Shown one piece after another: positions 45,596-58,063 of a stretch of 64,000 nucleotides of DNA. The DNA comes from Eucalyptus grandis (lineage: Eukaryota > Streptophyta > Magnoliopsida > Myrtales > Myrtaceae). The stretch is taken from the NCBI RefSeq assembly GCF_016545825.1, contig NC_052620.1, positions 5,394,001 through 5,458,000 of the forward strand. Reading direction: 5' to 3'. Below the pieces are notes generated by a model that made no database searches, was not told where the DNA came from, and saw only the letters and a list, made by a program, of their open reading frames with translations. Every line of letters starts with the position of its first letter. The stretch's first letter is position 1. Made by a program: the position numbers and the translations under genes.

Positions 45596-48500
45596 TCATT
45601 CTCCATAGCCATCAATTGAGCTCAAGCAGAACTTGAACTTCGCCAAACAAACAAACTTAGCCATTATGTCTATTAGGTTATCTATTGTAATAATCTGTTT
45701 CACAATAACATTGCATTTTGCTGAGGCATCTTGAATGAAGTGGTATTTGATGTGGATATGCTTTGTTCGCTTGTGATAGACTTGATTATATGCCAAATAT
45801 GTTATCATAGTGTATATCAATACCTTTTGATCTAGCCCAAAGCCAATAGCAAATTTTATAACCATATTGTCTCCTTCGCTATAAAGGTCAGTGTCATGTA
45901 CTCCATGTCAATTGAAGATAAGGCAACGTTATCCTATAACGACGCTTGCCAACTCTCTACAACACTTGCTAGCATAAACACATACCTTGCTAAAGTCTTA
46001 CAATCATCAAAGTCACTGGTGAGTGATCTAAATCCACAAAACAAGTGGTCTTACTACTATTGCTATCCCTCTGATACACTATACCCATGTTTATTGTCTT
46101 CTTTTGAGGATCTACTTCATAGCTTTCCAATGAGCTTCACCAAGACGCTTCATACAACGGTTAACTACGCTTATAACTTGTGAAATATTGGACTTAGTGC
46201 ATACCATAACATACATAATACTACTCATGGCATTAGAATAAGGAATATGAGACATATGCTCCTCTCCCTCCTCAGTCTGTGAAAATAATTTAACTAAAAG
46301 TTCAAAATGCTTCGCTAAAGGTATACTCAAAAATCTCATTGATGCATGTTAAAACATGCCACAATTTTCTGAATATATTTCTTTTGAGATAGACGTAAAA
46401 CTTCTTTAGCCCTATCACGCAAAATTTCCATATCTAATATACTATTTGTAACACCTAAATATTTCATCTTAAATTCAGCATTTAACTACCTCTTCAACAC
46501 ATTAATATCAGACATATTATTAGCTACTATTAACATATCATCAATATATAGTAATAAACAAAAAAAATAAAAACCCATTCTCCAATCTCCTTAAGTAAAC
46601 ACAACTATCCATATGACTTTTTGAGTTATCTTGACTAGCCATGAAAGCATTAAAACGCTTATATCATTACTTAGGAGACTATTTCAGTGCATACAAAAAT
46701 TTCTTTAATAAGCAAATGTGATATTCCTTACCCGGAAAAGCAAATCCCTCTAGCTACCCCATGTAAATCCACTTCTCTAACTCACAATGATGAAACGCAA
46801 TTTTCACATCTAGCTACTCTAACTCAAGATCCTTCAAAGCAATTAAGGCAAGTAAAACATGAATAGTTACTCTAACTCAAGAACACCTTGTCATAGTTAA
46901 TGCCCTTTCACTGTGTATATCCCTCGTCTTATACCTCGCTATTTTGACATCGGGAATGATCTTGTTTTGTTTAAAGACCCATTTACTTCCAACAATCTTT
47001 TAGCTCTTGAGTACTTTAACTGGCTCTCATGTCTAATTTCGATAGAGTGATTCCATCCCTTCTCTCATAGCTCCTAGCCACTATGATGACTATGAACTAG
47101 CCATCACCTCAGAGTAAGACGAAGGTTCATTTATCTCCAGCTCATTATCTATAGTCAATGCATAAGTAATATATGTATAACTATGATGTACTAGTGATTT
47201 AATTTACATTTATTGTCTATCTGTAGTTATAGTGTGCTATGGCTATACTAATTGTCTATTATTACCAATTTTGGGAACTACAGCCTCATCTGCAGTCTCA
47301 ACTTTCATTACCTTCGACATCTCTGGAGTTTATACTTGAAGCTTCGCCTCACTAATGACACCATGGTTTATCTACTCTGTTGATTATGTCTCAAAACTCC
47401 TATGTTGAAACATTGTAGTCTCATTGAAGATTACGTCATTACTGATTAGAAAATCAGGTGATCTAGAATTGGTGCACAACAATCAATAACCTTTTACCCA
47501 TGTGCATAACCTAGAAATATACACTTCTTCGCTCTCGGCTCAAGTTTACCATTACTCGCATGAACATATATAGGACACCCGAATATGCATAATTCGAAGT
47601 AATCAACAAGTTTCCTCGACCATACTTCTTCAAGAGTCTTCCACTCAATAACAAATGATGGAGATCAATTAACAAGGTAACATGTCATGTTCACTACTTC
47701 AGCCCAAAATCCCTTGCCAAGTCCTGCATGTGAGAGCATGCATCGAGCTTACTTAAGTGAAGTTATGTTTTTTCCATGTTGCTACGCCATTTTGCTATGG
47801 TGCCTAGGTATTGTACGGTATCCCACAATGCTTTCTTTTTCATAGAACTTGGTAAAATCTATGCCATAGAACTTCATGCCATTATTGATTTTTAGGCATT
47901 AGATATGTTACCTGACTACTTCTCAATTAATGTCTTCAATTTCTTGAATTGATTGACCACATCATATTTGTGCTTTAGAAAGTATGCACATACATTTCTC
48001 AAATAATTATCGATAAATGTCAGCATATATCGGGCACCTCCTTTTAAAGGAATCGGAGATGGGCTCTAAATGTCTGAATAAATGTATTCAACTAGTCACT
48101 TGGTCGAATAAATAGCTATAGTATACTTAATTTCGCGTCACTTCCTAAAAATGTAGTACTCACATAAGTCTCGCTTCTCTATTTTTTATATACTTCAATA
48201 ACCATATTTCACTCAGTATTGCCATATCTGCCTCACTCATGTGCCATAAACACATGTACCATAACTAAGTCAAGTCAAAGTCTAACTCATCTTATGGCAC
48301 TGCAGTAGTTTTAGTCATGGTCTCTCCTACTAGATGATAGAGAGTATTCACTTTCTTCCCCTTCATCCCTATCATGATATTTCGAGAGATCTTCAATATC
48401 TACACTCGAAGTTATCAAGTGTCCCCAAAAAAATAAGATTTTTCTCGGGCTTTGGTACATACCTCACATCTGTCAATATGCGTACCACCTCATCTACATC

Positions 48501-48919
48501 TGAATTCGAATTGTCCCTATCCTTATAGCCTTGCAGATTACGTCATTCCCTAAAAAAAATTTACCACCATCTGTAGTTCGGTAAGTGATAAATCAATTTT
48601 TATGGGATATCATATGGTAAGAACACCTCGAATCTAGCACCCATTTGTCTCCTGACGAATTAATAATCATATATAAAATAGCTTCTATAGCACTAGTGCT
48701 CCTCTCGGCAACACTTGTCACACTACTTGTGACATTCTGCTTATCACCTTTATTCCTTCTCCTCAAACAAAATCTCTTGATATGCCCATCCTCATGACAC
48801 TCCAAGCACTTCACGCGTTCCTTTGACTTTATATGGTGTGATTTTGATATGCTTTTACCTTTGTTAACACTGTTGGAGAAAACTTCCTTATTTGTTTGAA
48901 GTTGACAAAACGTTTCCAT
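45596..48919 (-). pseudogene. element F gag 3' end and pol
   Basis: On the minus strand from 48919: the zinc knuckle CLECHEDGHIKRFC (C-x2-C-x4-H-x4-C, intact), then protease KWVLDSRCSYHM, where DSGC has become DSRC. Integrase and RT follow with many breaks. An RT YIDD block (LYIDDMLIVAN-like) lies near 46540, HMSHIPYSNAMSSIMYVMVC near 46250, and an RNase H end HKRTKHIHIKYHFIQD near 45760. The first ~200 residues of gag and the primer site are gone, because the Sirevirus-type element begins at 48871 and the other side was deleted. Confidence 0.8.
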
Positions 48920-49868
48920 CAGTCTAGTCTGAAGACTTGCGGACTCTATTGTCCAAGTCTGAAGACCTCTAAACTTAAGATTTAAAGTCTACTCTCACTG
49001 ATAGCTTCCAGACCGACGAAGAAAGGATTTATCCGATGAAGAAGACTTATCTAGATGCGAGTATATCTTTAAGGATTTAGTTTGTACGAATGAAGAAGAT
49101 CTCATGGCTAGAGATAGCATCTCGTGATCAATTATTCTTATTGAAATCAATTCGAATAATTAGATTTGTTGATTGGCGAAGTATACTTGGAATGTTTTAC
49201 TTATGAGAACCTAGATCTTGATTGTATGGGCGAGCAGGATTGGTGGGCTATTATCATATTTCTTAAATAACTTGAGATCTCCCTAATTGATTCTGTCCAA
49301 CGAGTAAATTAGAAGAACTCATTTGGAAGGTGCGAACGGTTATAATGGCATGGAGGAGTATATAAGGAAGACACTCAAGTTGTTCGAGTGTAATGGCATG
49401 GAGGAATATATAAGGAAGATGCTCAAGTTATTCGAGTGTGTGCATGAAAGAAAAATTCCAAAGTCTGAAACTTCTAGTTCTTTGTTGATTCAATCGCTAA
49501 GCTTAAGTTGTACTCAAAAGAGAGATTAAATAGTTGTGAGACCTTGAGGAAGTGTAGTAGAGTCTCTACGCTGTGGAATCAAGGACGTGAGACTGTAAAA
49601 TCTCTTTTAGTTCTTAGTGGAATATAGCCAGTGGGCTGTCAATGTGGGAGAGTGGATGTAGGCTTGGTTTAAGCTGAACCACTATAAACCTTGTATTTCA
49701 ATTCTTTTTCCCTAAACTCTTTATTTTAATTCGTAGTCTTATATAACTGTTTACAGTCTTTTACATATTCAGTTTATTATTCTCAAAAGACTAATTAAGT
49801 TGTTAAATCTTGCAAAAACTTTTTTAACACCTATTCACCCCCCCTATGTGTTCTTACTAGCCCTATTA
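48871..49868 (+). repeat. 5' LTR of element 3
   Basis: Starts TGTTGGAGAAAAC. The end aligns with the element 2 LTR end (ACTAGC...) and reads CCCTATTA. Contains an internal near-repeat of 'TAATGGCATGGAGGA(G/A)TATA' at about 49343 and 49391. Confidence 0.8.
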
Positions 49869-49870
49869 AT

Positions 49871-49882
49871 TGGTATCAGAGC
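49871..49882 (+). other. primer binding site of element 3
   Basis: TGGTATCAGAGC, complementary to initiator Met-tRNA, 2 bp after the LTR. Confidence 0.9.
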
Positions 49883-49939
49883 ATGTATACTCATTTAATT
49901 GAAGTGTTTTTACTTCTGAGTTAAAAATCTATTACTAGT

Positions 49940-51170
49940 ATGTTGGCTCTAGGTTTGGTTGAAGGCCAGAGCAACACCAGACCACATTACTTTGATGGAA
50001 ATGAATACAATATATGGAAAAACAAGATGAAATTATTTCTAATCTCGAAAGATCTTTTGGAATGGGATGTGGTAGAAAAATGAATCATTCCTAAAGCTGT
50101 ATCAGTTTCAGAAAGAGGAAAAGAAGTTACAGATCCTAGCGAGATGACTTAAGAAGAAATAACCAAGAGACAAGCTCTTGATGCTAAAGCAATTTACTCT
50201 TTATATTGTGCGTTATCTCCTACTAAGTATAACAAAATATCTTCTTGTGAAACAACCAAAGAAGTTTGAGATAGGCTACACATTACCTATGAAGGAACTG
50301 ATCGAGTGAAAGAAACAATGATTAATATTCTACTTGGACAGTATAAAGCCTTCAAGATGAAGCAAGGAGAATCTATCACTGATATGTTTAGTCGTTTTGT
50401 TGAATTTGTAAACGGTCTAGAGTAGTAGGGACAATCAATCTCAAAACCAATGAAGGTCAACGAATTGCTGCGTGACTCTCCAAAGACTAGAATCACGTAA
50501 AGACTATAATAAGGGAAACACAAAGGATCATGCTACTTTCTATAGACAAATTGGTTGGCACACTTTAGTCTTATGAAGTGGAGCAAATCAACGAGGAGGA
50601 AGATCCTAAAGGTAAGAAGTCAATTGCTTTAAGATCTAACGATGATTTTAAAGATGATATTGACAATGAAGAGTTAGCTCTTATGATAAAGAGGTTCGGG
50701 GAAACTAAACAAAAAGGGAAAAAGATTCAATTGGAAGAAACAAAGCACTCAAAATTTTCAAAACAAATCAACTGAAGATGATGAAGCCAATAAAGATGTG
50801 ATCTGTTTTGAATGCAAAAAAAGAAGGGACACATCAGACCCAATTGTCCTCTGTTGAAGAAAAAGAAAGGAAAAGTTGAGAAATATAAGAAGGCTCTCAA
50901 AGCAGAGACATGGAGTGATACTGAATACGAAGAAAGTGAGGAAGATTATGCCAACATTTTTCTAATGGCAAAATCAGAATCAGAGTCAAACTCTGAGATA
51001 GATATAGACTTAGACTTAGATAGCAAAATTGAGGTAAGCAATCTAAAAATTCCTACTAAAGTCTCGAAATATATTAATGAGCTTTATCTTAGCCTCAAAA
51101 CCTTTCTTAAGAAGATTTCTGAGCTAAAAAGGGATAATTCTACACTGAAGCAACAGGAAAATTCTTGAAA
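49940..51170 (+). pseudogene. element 3 gag
   Basis: Starts MLALGLVEGQSNTRPHYFDG. Stops at 50081-50083 (TGA), about 50150 (TAA), about 50270 (TGA) and 50424 (TAG) interrupt a normal Sirevirus-like capsid. The C-terminal half is open from 50578 in pieces, with an acidic/lysine-rich region. The zinc knuckle has lost its normal frame around 50800-50840 (FECKK...GHIRPNCPLL across a frameshift). Confidence 0.82.
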
Positions 51171-53777
51171 AGAAAAGTTTGAAAATTTAGACAAAATTTT
51201 TGTTGTTTTAAAAGAAAATGCAGACTCTCTTTCCAAAGAAAATACATTTTTCAAAAATGACATTTCAAATATTTCAAAAAGATTTTCAATAGGATTTGAA
51301 AAGCTGGAAAAATTCTTTTAGCATAAAGACCTTATCTCAACAAGTTAGGCTTGGAAATGACTTCAGAAACTATTACTCTAACTGATTTTCAAAAGTGAAG
51401 GAGTGAATCAAATAAAGACTTACAAGAACTTTCTACATAAATCATTTTTAAAAAGCCTTTGTAAAACCTGTTGGCCGAAGTGCTCTCAAATGTTTAAATT
51501 GCAACTCAGAACACTTTGAGAAAAAAATATCCTATATCCTATGATTTGGAGACTTGTTAAGAAGGAATGAGCAAAGACTGCATATTGCACTAACTCCTTT
51601 GGACTCAAGAAAATGTGGGTACCAAATAAAGCTTGAGTTTCTTTTTTAATTGCAGGTCACTATCAAGAAAAAAAAGAGGTTAAATGGTATTTGGATAGTA
51701 GCTGTTCAAAATATATGATTGGAGATTCAAGTTGTTTTATAAAACTTGTTCAAATAAATGGTATAAAAGTCTCTTTTAGTGGAAATAACAAATGAAGAAT
51801 TGTTGGGTGTGGAACTATAAAGATTGGAAGTCTCACAATCAATAATGTTTCCTTAGTGGAAGGATTAAATTACAATCTACTCAGCATTAGTCAAGCTGTG
51901 CGACACTTGTTACACCTCGAACCTCAAGCGTGCACACATCCCTCGGCCGTTCCCAGGACTCATCACCGACTTTTTTCATTTTATTACACATGCGGAAGCA
52001 AATTAACTAATCCCCTAACAACAACAAACATGGGATAGAAAAGTAGGACAACCAATTTCGAATCAAATACATTTTCACAAACACCTTAAGCTTATACAGA
52101 AGGTCTATCTCATAAAGGACTACTGAGCCACCTATGCTCTTGACCTTTCCGCTTCAAGCTCCTGTTTCTTCACACTGGGGACCTAAAAGTGGTTGTTCAA
52201 TAACTAGTAAAATATGAATCTCAGCGAGTTCTTCCCCTAGTCCCCCAATTAGTACACCAACTCAACTCGGGGTATCTCTTCAGAATCATCCCACAAACAA
52301 ACCAAAGATTAACAATCAACAATCAATAGTCGATTCGCATACATCCTTACCTGGTATGCCATACCCTGCACGTCATAGCTCCACACAATACGCCCAATGC
52401 ACATGGCCATTAGATGATGCAGTTCATCAATCACATATGAATTGTGTTACAAGCGATTTCACCTAGCCATTGCCACACAAATGCATTGTCTGGGGTAGAG
52501 GCATAGACGCACCACCATCTCTCATCCCAGTGCAGTATTGTCCTCTTTGGGCCTCACACTGACGCGGACGAACCGCTATCCCAATCGGGCCACCCCTTAA
52601 GGCTTTGTTCTCAGCACAACAGAAACATGTGTGAAACGTGTTAACGATTCATGCATGCGTGCTATAAACAATGTGCTCAACTCATGCACAGTCAAAACCA
52701 ATGATACCATAATTCTCATACGTCTTTGCACATTAGTGTACCATATAGTATATATCGATCAACCACACAGATCCCGATTATAAGGTAAAATCGATGTGAC
52801 ACATCCCATACCACACCACACAAGTTTACCCTATAATAAGGCCCAACCATCTCAACACTCATTCATTCCAATTAATTTTGACCCACTGGCCACTGCCGAC
52901 TCAATAGTCAGCAGTCTTCTAGAGTAGTCGAGCATCGTCTCGCACTATCAAGCACGACAACATCTACATCTTGACGGCATTTCATATAGGAGCATTGGCT
53001 TAGTCTCCACTGAGACCGACATCTGTTGACTTGGGGCATTTCCGAATGAGCATCGTCCGACCCCAAAGGCTCATGATGGCATCTCACATCATTCATGCAT
53101 TCATTCAATTTTGGCCCAAGACACCGTGCATTGCACTCAAATGCCTTAATTAAAATAGTGATCCTGGCCTATTTTCTTCATATTAAAAATTCATGGTAAA
53201 ATAATTGTGTGTGGGGACACAGTCAAATCAAACCAAAAAAGTTATATCATCTCTTTTAAAATCCCATAGTTTGATATATTACTTAAAAATACTTTCGATG
53301 TCAAAAACCTAACACCCGATATTTTCTAATTAAATACCAACATTTTCTAATCACTACACAATCGCACAAAACATCACCCAATTCATGCGGATGCCCATAC
53401 ATTTACACATCCATTCACTTTATAAAATCAACACACATGAAATTAGGCCACTTTTCATTCGTGGGTGAACAGTACACGTGAATAGTGTTTTTGTGAACAG
53501 TAACTCATAAATAGTGCATCATGAATAGTGAAATTCCAGAATTAAATAACTAATAAATTAACTTTACAAGTCATTAAAAAAATTAATTAAAGCAAGCAAA
53601 GCATCAAGAACCATCACCAAACTAAAATCAATCATAATTGGCAGAAATCGGGCCTTCGCGCGTCTCCAAGTTTAAATCCAGAAACTTAACCAATCGAGCT
53701 TGGAAAATTACCAAATTTGAATATGTTGTAAATAACACATAAACGAACATTTTTCATGCAGACATCTAAACCCAGAT

Positions 53778-54139
53778 TGTGATGACCCAGACCCAGGGCA
53801 GTATGGAGGGATGGACTGAGATCGCCTTAGCAGTACGCAGGTGAGGCTAAGAACATGTCTCCCGTCCCACATCGCTTAGGGGGAATCCTAGGCTAGTTTA
53901 TAAAGGCTTAGGTCCCTTTCATCTATATAACATGTTTCACGTATGCTTCCGCTGCGCTGAAAACAAAGCCGTGAGAGAGGACGGGCCAGTGGGCCGTGCC
54001 TCCAAAGCGGACAATATTATGGCTTAAGAGAGGGAAGGCTCGAGAGATGACCCTCTGCCTTTGCATAACGCGTTTTAAAGCCGTGAGGACTCAGTGTCCA
54101 AAGCGGATAATATTACAACATGGGGCTCGGGTCCTTACA
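53778..54139. mobile_element. short solo-LTR-like insertion (362 bp) within LTR E
   Basis: Starts TGTGATGACCCAGACCC and ends GGTCCTTACA, i.e. TG...CA, with perfect 5-bp target duplication CAGAT (53773-53777, 54140-54144). A TATA-like TTTATAAAGG near 53900 and a GTCCCACATCGC motif resemble promoter regions of small plant LTRs. No coding DNA. It is a different family from A-E and is the youngest layer of the nest. Confidence 0.82.
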
Positions 54140-55208
54140 CAGATCCTTCTAGATTGGGCCTAGTAAATTGCTCAATCCAGCACCAAAGCTAGGTTCGTTC
54201 CCAGAAAGTTAGTTTTTCAAAATCAGTTTGGTTCGAGATCCTAAACATGTCTATTTGATCTAAAATATGAGTATATTAAACTAGAAGAGGTGAAAAACAA
54301 CTTTTGCTAAGAAATTTTCTGAAATTCGGACCCCAAGAGCTAATAAAAACCCTTGGAATCCGAAAAAAGGTCATCAATTCCAGCGAAAACTACAGTTCTG
54401 TTTGAAAATGACGAAGTTGATATCTCATTCTTTTGAATCCCCAAAAATCTTGAGAAAAATATATATTGTAGCTGAAGATGTCTAAAAAATTTCTCCAGAA
54501 GATCTCAACCTCAAATTCATAACCAATTTTAGTCTACAAAAAATGACAAACAGCAGACGTCTAGGAACCAGTCTTGAAGAACAGCCACTTTTTTCAACCA
54601 AATCATCCTCAAACGTGTTAATCTCACGAATTAGACTAACATTAATCTATTTTAATGCTAATCTAACTATTCTAACTTATAACTAATCCATACTTAAGTT
54701 AGTCTAAATCATCCTTAAACACAAATCAATCTTCTAAGCAAGTTTAGACACTAATTAAAGGATTATGAGCTAAACTCACCCAACGACAATTCCGATGACA
54801 TGAGCGCAATGGCGGTGGCGAGGGCTACTCACGGTTATGTCCAAAATGTCATGGAGGCGCTCGGGAAAAATGGGTCTCGGCGGTGGTTTTTGATTTGGCA
54901 CGAATGGCGGGCGGATGGCTCGTGGATGGGTGGTGCAGCTTTTCGGCGGTAGATGGCGGCGTGCGGATAGTGATAGCCCATGGCCATGGTACAAGATGGT
55001 GGCTGGTTTGGGACAAAACAGCAACATACGGGGGCAACTTTGGAAGCAAAACAAAAAAGAAACTAAAGAGAAAAAGAAGAAGAGGGACGTGGGAGTGGGG
55101 ATTGTCGTGAGGAGGAAGGGGGAAAGGGGAGAGAGAAACAATAAAATAATGGAAGGGAAGTTATGGGAAATTGCAGCAAAAGGGTTGGCGTAGGTGTGGG
55201 GGTGGAAA

Positions 55209-55248
<40 letters not shown>
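55209..55248. repeat. (GA)n microsatellite inside LTR E
   Basis: About 19 GA units. GA-rich DNA also occurs in the leader parts of LTRs C and D. Confidence 0.9.
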
Positions 55249-55253
<5 letters not shown>

Positions 55254-57539
55254 AAAGAAAAGGGAGGAAGAAGACTTTTGGTTGAAGGAGGAGGGAGCAT
55301 AAAGGAGAGGAGAAAGAGGAGAGAGAAAATAATAATATTGTTATCATTTTTCTTTTTCTTCCAATCTCCAATTTTTCATCCAATAATCTACTTTTCCGAA
55401 ATTTCAGAATGTTATAACACTGGATTCAAAATCAATTTCCAAGAAGGAGTATGTTCGGGAACTAATAAAGATCTTTCTCAATCTTTTACTAAACGAAAAC
55501 ATGAGTACATTTATCCTCTGGATATAAAACTAGAAAAATCTCAATAACTAATTTCAATTCAAGATGAAGCAAATCTTTGGCATCGAAAGCTTGGCTGTGT
55601 CAATATGAAGCAAATTGCCAAGATCTCTTCCAAGAACCTTGTTCGTGGGTAGCCCAACCTGAAGTTTCAAAAATTTGACTTATGCACACCATGTGTATTG
55701 AAAAAATAGGTTAGAAGTTCTTTTAAACCAATAAATCAAGTTTCTACTAATCGTGTTTTTCAGCTTTTGCATATAGATCTCTTAGGACCAATCAGAATTA
55801 AAAGCTTTGGTGGAAAGAGATATTACCTAGTAATTGTAGATGATTATTCTCGATTTAGTTGGGTTCACTTTTTGGCAAGTAAGTTTGAAATATTTCTCAC
55901 TTTTCAAAGTTTACCAAGAAAGTATAGAATAAGTAAGGATATGCTATTTCAGGCATATGGACAGATCATAGAGGTGAGTTTGAAAATTAGGACTTTATAA
56001 ATTCTGTGATGAATTAGGTTTTCAGCATGTTTTCTCCTCTCCATACCCTTTAGAACAAAATGAAGTTATAGAAAGAAAGAATAAATCTCTGCAAGAAATG
56101 GCAAGAACTCTTTTAATAGAAAGTAATATTTCTCCTCGTTTTTGGGCTGAAGCAGTTTTTACAACATGTTATATTATTAACATAATATTTTTAAGGCTTA
56201 TTCTTGGAGAAAACTCCTTATGAGTTATTTAAAGGAAAAAAAATAATTATTTCTTACTTTCATGTGTTTAGTTGTAAATATTTTGTTTTGAAAAATGCAA
56301 ATAATCGAAGGCGATAAGTTTGAAAAAAAGTTAGACAAAGGAATTTTCCTTGGCTACTCAACCTCAAGCAAAGCTTACAAAGTATTTAACAAGGAGACTT
56401 AGTCCGTGGAATAATCTATGAATGTCAAATTTCAAGACTCTTTGCAAAATCAATTGATTCAAACTCAACCTGAAGAATATGAACACGCTCAGACTTTACA
56501 AATTCTACCTCCCTTGAAGCAGCTCAGATCTCTAAAAATCAACAATGAACAAAAATTGAAAAATCAACTGAAGCAGAAGATTAGCAAATTGTCAGACCGA
56601 CCAATAACTTAAAGCACATGTCTAGTCATCCCAAATAACTGATCATTGGTGATATTGATGAAGGGATTTGCACCAGATCCAAAAAGCAAGAAGAGTCTAA
56701 CGCCGTGGTACTTATTTTTGAAATAGAACCCAAAAGCATAAAAAAACTTTAGCTGACGAAAGCTGGATTGAAGTAATGCAAGAAGAACTCAAATATTTCA
56801 GCATTAACAATGTCTGGGAATTAACTCCTAAATCAAAAGGTAAATCCATTATTGAAGCTAAATGGGTTTTCAGAAATAAGATGGACGAAAAAGAAAAAGT
56901 GGTCAGGAACAAAGCAATACTCGTAACCAAAGGATATACGCAAGAATAAGGGATAGACTATGATGAAACCTACGCACCAATAGTCAGGTTAGAAAAAATT
57001 AGATTATTACTTGCTTTTGCTTATTATAAAAATTTCAGGTTGTTCCAAATGGACGTCAAGAGTGCATTTCTAAATGGATTTATCCAAGAAGAAGTTTATG
57101 TGGAACAAACTCTCGGATTTGAAGATTTAAAGAGACCAGACTCAGTATTCAGACTGAAAAATGCTATATATGGATTAAAGCAAGCATCTCGAGCATAGTA
57201 TGACAGGTTAAGTAAGTTTCTAATTCAAAACAGTTTTGTCAAATGAAAAGTGGATACTACCTTGTTTATTAAAAGAGAAAGTAAAAAGTTTCTACTTGTT
57301 CAAATCTATGTTGATGAAATTATATTTGGATCAACTAACGAAAATCTGTGCAAGAAGTTTTCTAAGTTTATGCAAGATGAATTTGAGATGAGTATGATGG
57401 GTGAACTATCTTTCTTTCTCGGATTACAAGTGAAACAATTGAAATAAAGAATTTTCATTCACCAAGAAAAATATGCAAAATAACTTGTTAAAAAGTTCGG
57501 ATTGGAGAATTGCAAAAATATTGAGATACCATAAAGATT

Positions 57540-58010
57540 CGACATCACTTTATTAGAAATCATGTCCACACCTAATAACTCAAATCCAAAATGTTTATAA
57601 ATAAATACTTCACTTGAACGTAAACTCATAACATACAATCATTATACATTCAAGTCAACAAATTTAACATGGGCCCCACACTGCAACTTCAACAAGGATT
57701 CGACAACATATATGTCGTGGAGTGCTCACCTTTCACGCCACTTTTATAAAGAGACCAAGTATGGCTATGGGAGAAATAAAAGAAAAAGAAATGCTTTGTT
57801 TCTTTCTTAGACAATTACCCTTTTGCCCTCATAAGCAAAATATAATAAAAGATAGTGTGCCCATCTTTTGTCCTTTAGTGCTCCTTCCTTTGTGCAATTC
57901 AGGAAACTTATTCAAGAATGAAAAATTTAATCTGTTTTGGAAAATCTTTCTCAACAAATTCGATTTAACAAATCAATATTCGAATTTAAAATCGAGACAT
58001 TAATTTAACA
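57540..58010 (-). repeat. 5' LTR remnant of element F
   Basis: Ends (on the plus strand) TTTAACA at 58010 next to target duplication AGTGA. Homologous to 44996-45514 and, with an internal ~150-bp deletion, to the part just left of solo LTR D. The inner end is cut by the deletion that also truncated element 3. Confidence 0.8.
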
Positions 58011-58063
58011 AGTGAGAGATCTATGAATCTGTTTTGCCCTTTTACTTTGGAGCTACTTCTTAG

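Larger units (their letters stand above)
51908..55416 (-). mobile_element. solo LTR E (3509 bp including a nested 362-bp insertion)
   Basis: Target duplication ACACT is perfect (51903-51907, 55417-55421). On the minus strand it begins TATAACATTC, probably a decayed TGTGACATTC since the G-to-A changes suit methyl-cytosine loss, and ends GGTGTAACA at 51908. It belongs with LTRs A and B: shared 'CACACATCCCTCGG' and 'AACATGGGATAGAAAAG' near the 3' end. A leader with GTGAGTTT 5' splice consensus (intron start 54779) and a 3' splice-like CTTTTAG near 52182 are present. A (GA)n run lies at 55209-55248. Confidence 0.85.
51660..57490 (+). pseudogene. element 3 pol (split by solo LTR E)
   Basis: Protease WYLDSSCSKYMIGD near 51690 (usual DSGCS altered to DSSCS), reading to YNLLSISQ at about 51897. 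After LTR E, TGFKINFQEGVC at 55421 continues the same domain, a single inserted G having shifted the frame before the break. Integrase: LHIDLLGPIRIKSFGGKRYY (55767), SSPYPLEQNEVIERKNKSLQ (about 56040). [18 protein letters not shown] (about 57045); the catalytic motif is YVDE at 57307-57318 instead of YVDD. Stops are frequent. Protein text is close to element 2. Confidence 0.85.
48871..57535 (+). mobile_element. Sirevirus-type copia retrotransposon (element 3), 3'-truncated
   Basis: 5' LTR 48871-49868 (starts TGTTGGAG like element 2), primer site at 49871, gag from 49940, protease near 51690. Solo LTR E interrupts the gag-pre-integrase region. Integrase and RT run 55422-57490. The sequence stops within the RT/RNase H connection near 57535 and passes directly into the 5' LTR of element F. 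RNase H, any extra 3' gene and the 3' LTR are missing. Left target site AACAC (48866-48870) has no partner because of that deletion. Confidence 0.85.
40958..58010 (-). mobile_element. Ty1-copia retrotransposon F, host of a nested insertion cluster
   Basis: Outer target duplication AGTGA matches perfectly at 40953-40957 and 58011-58015, 17 kb apart. On the minus strand the element runs 5' LTR remnant (58010-~57540), [foreign DNA], gag zinc knuckle and protease (about 48919-48600), RT and RNase H to 45596, then 3' LTR (45514-40958) interrupted by solo LTR D. The second insertion, a Sirevirus-type element on the plus strand, sits in gag. Removing the insertions and allowing for a deletion at about 57535 leaves a Tnt1/Tork-like element with ~0.8 kb LTRs. 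Confidence 0.82.

Noticed and set aside
54776..55300. 174-codon minus-strand frame ending in a long Ser-Leu repeat
   Set aside because: It reads through the (GA)n run and GC-rich leader of LTR E; no conserved protein in the other LTRs.
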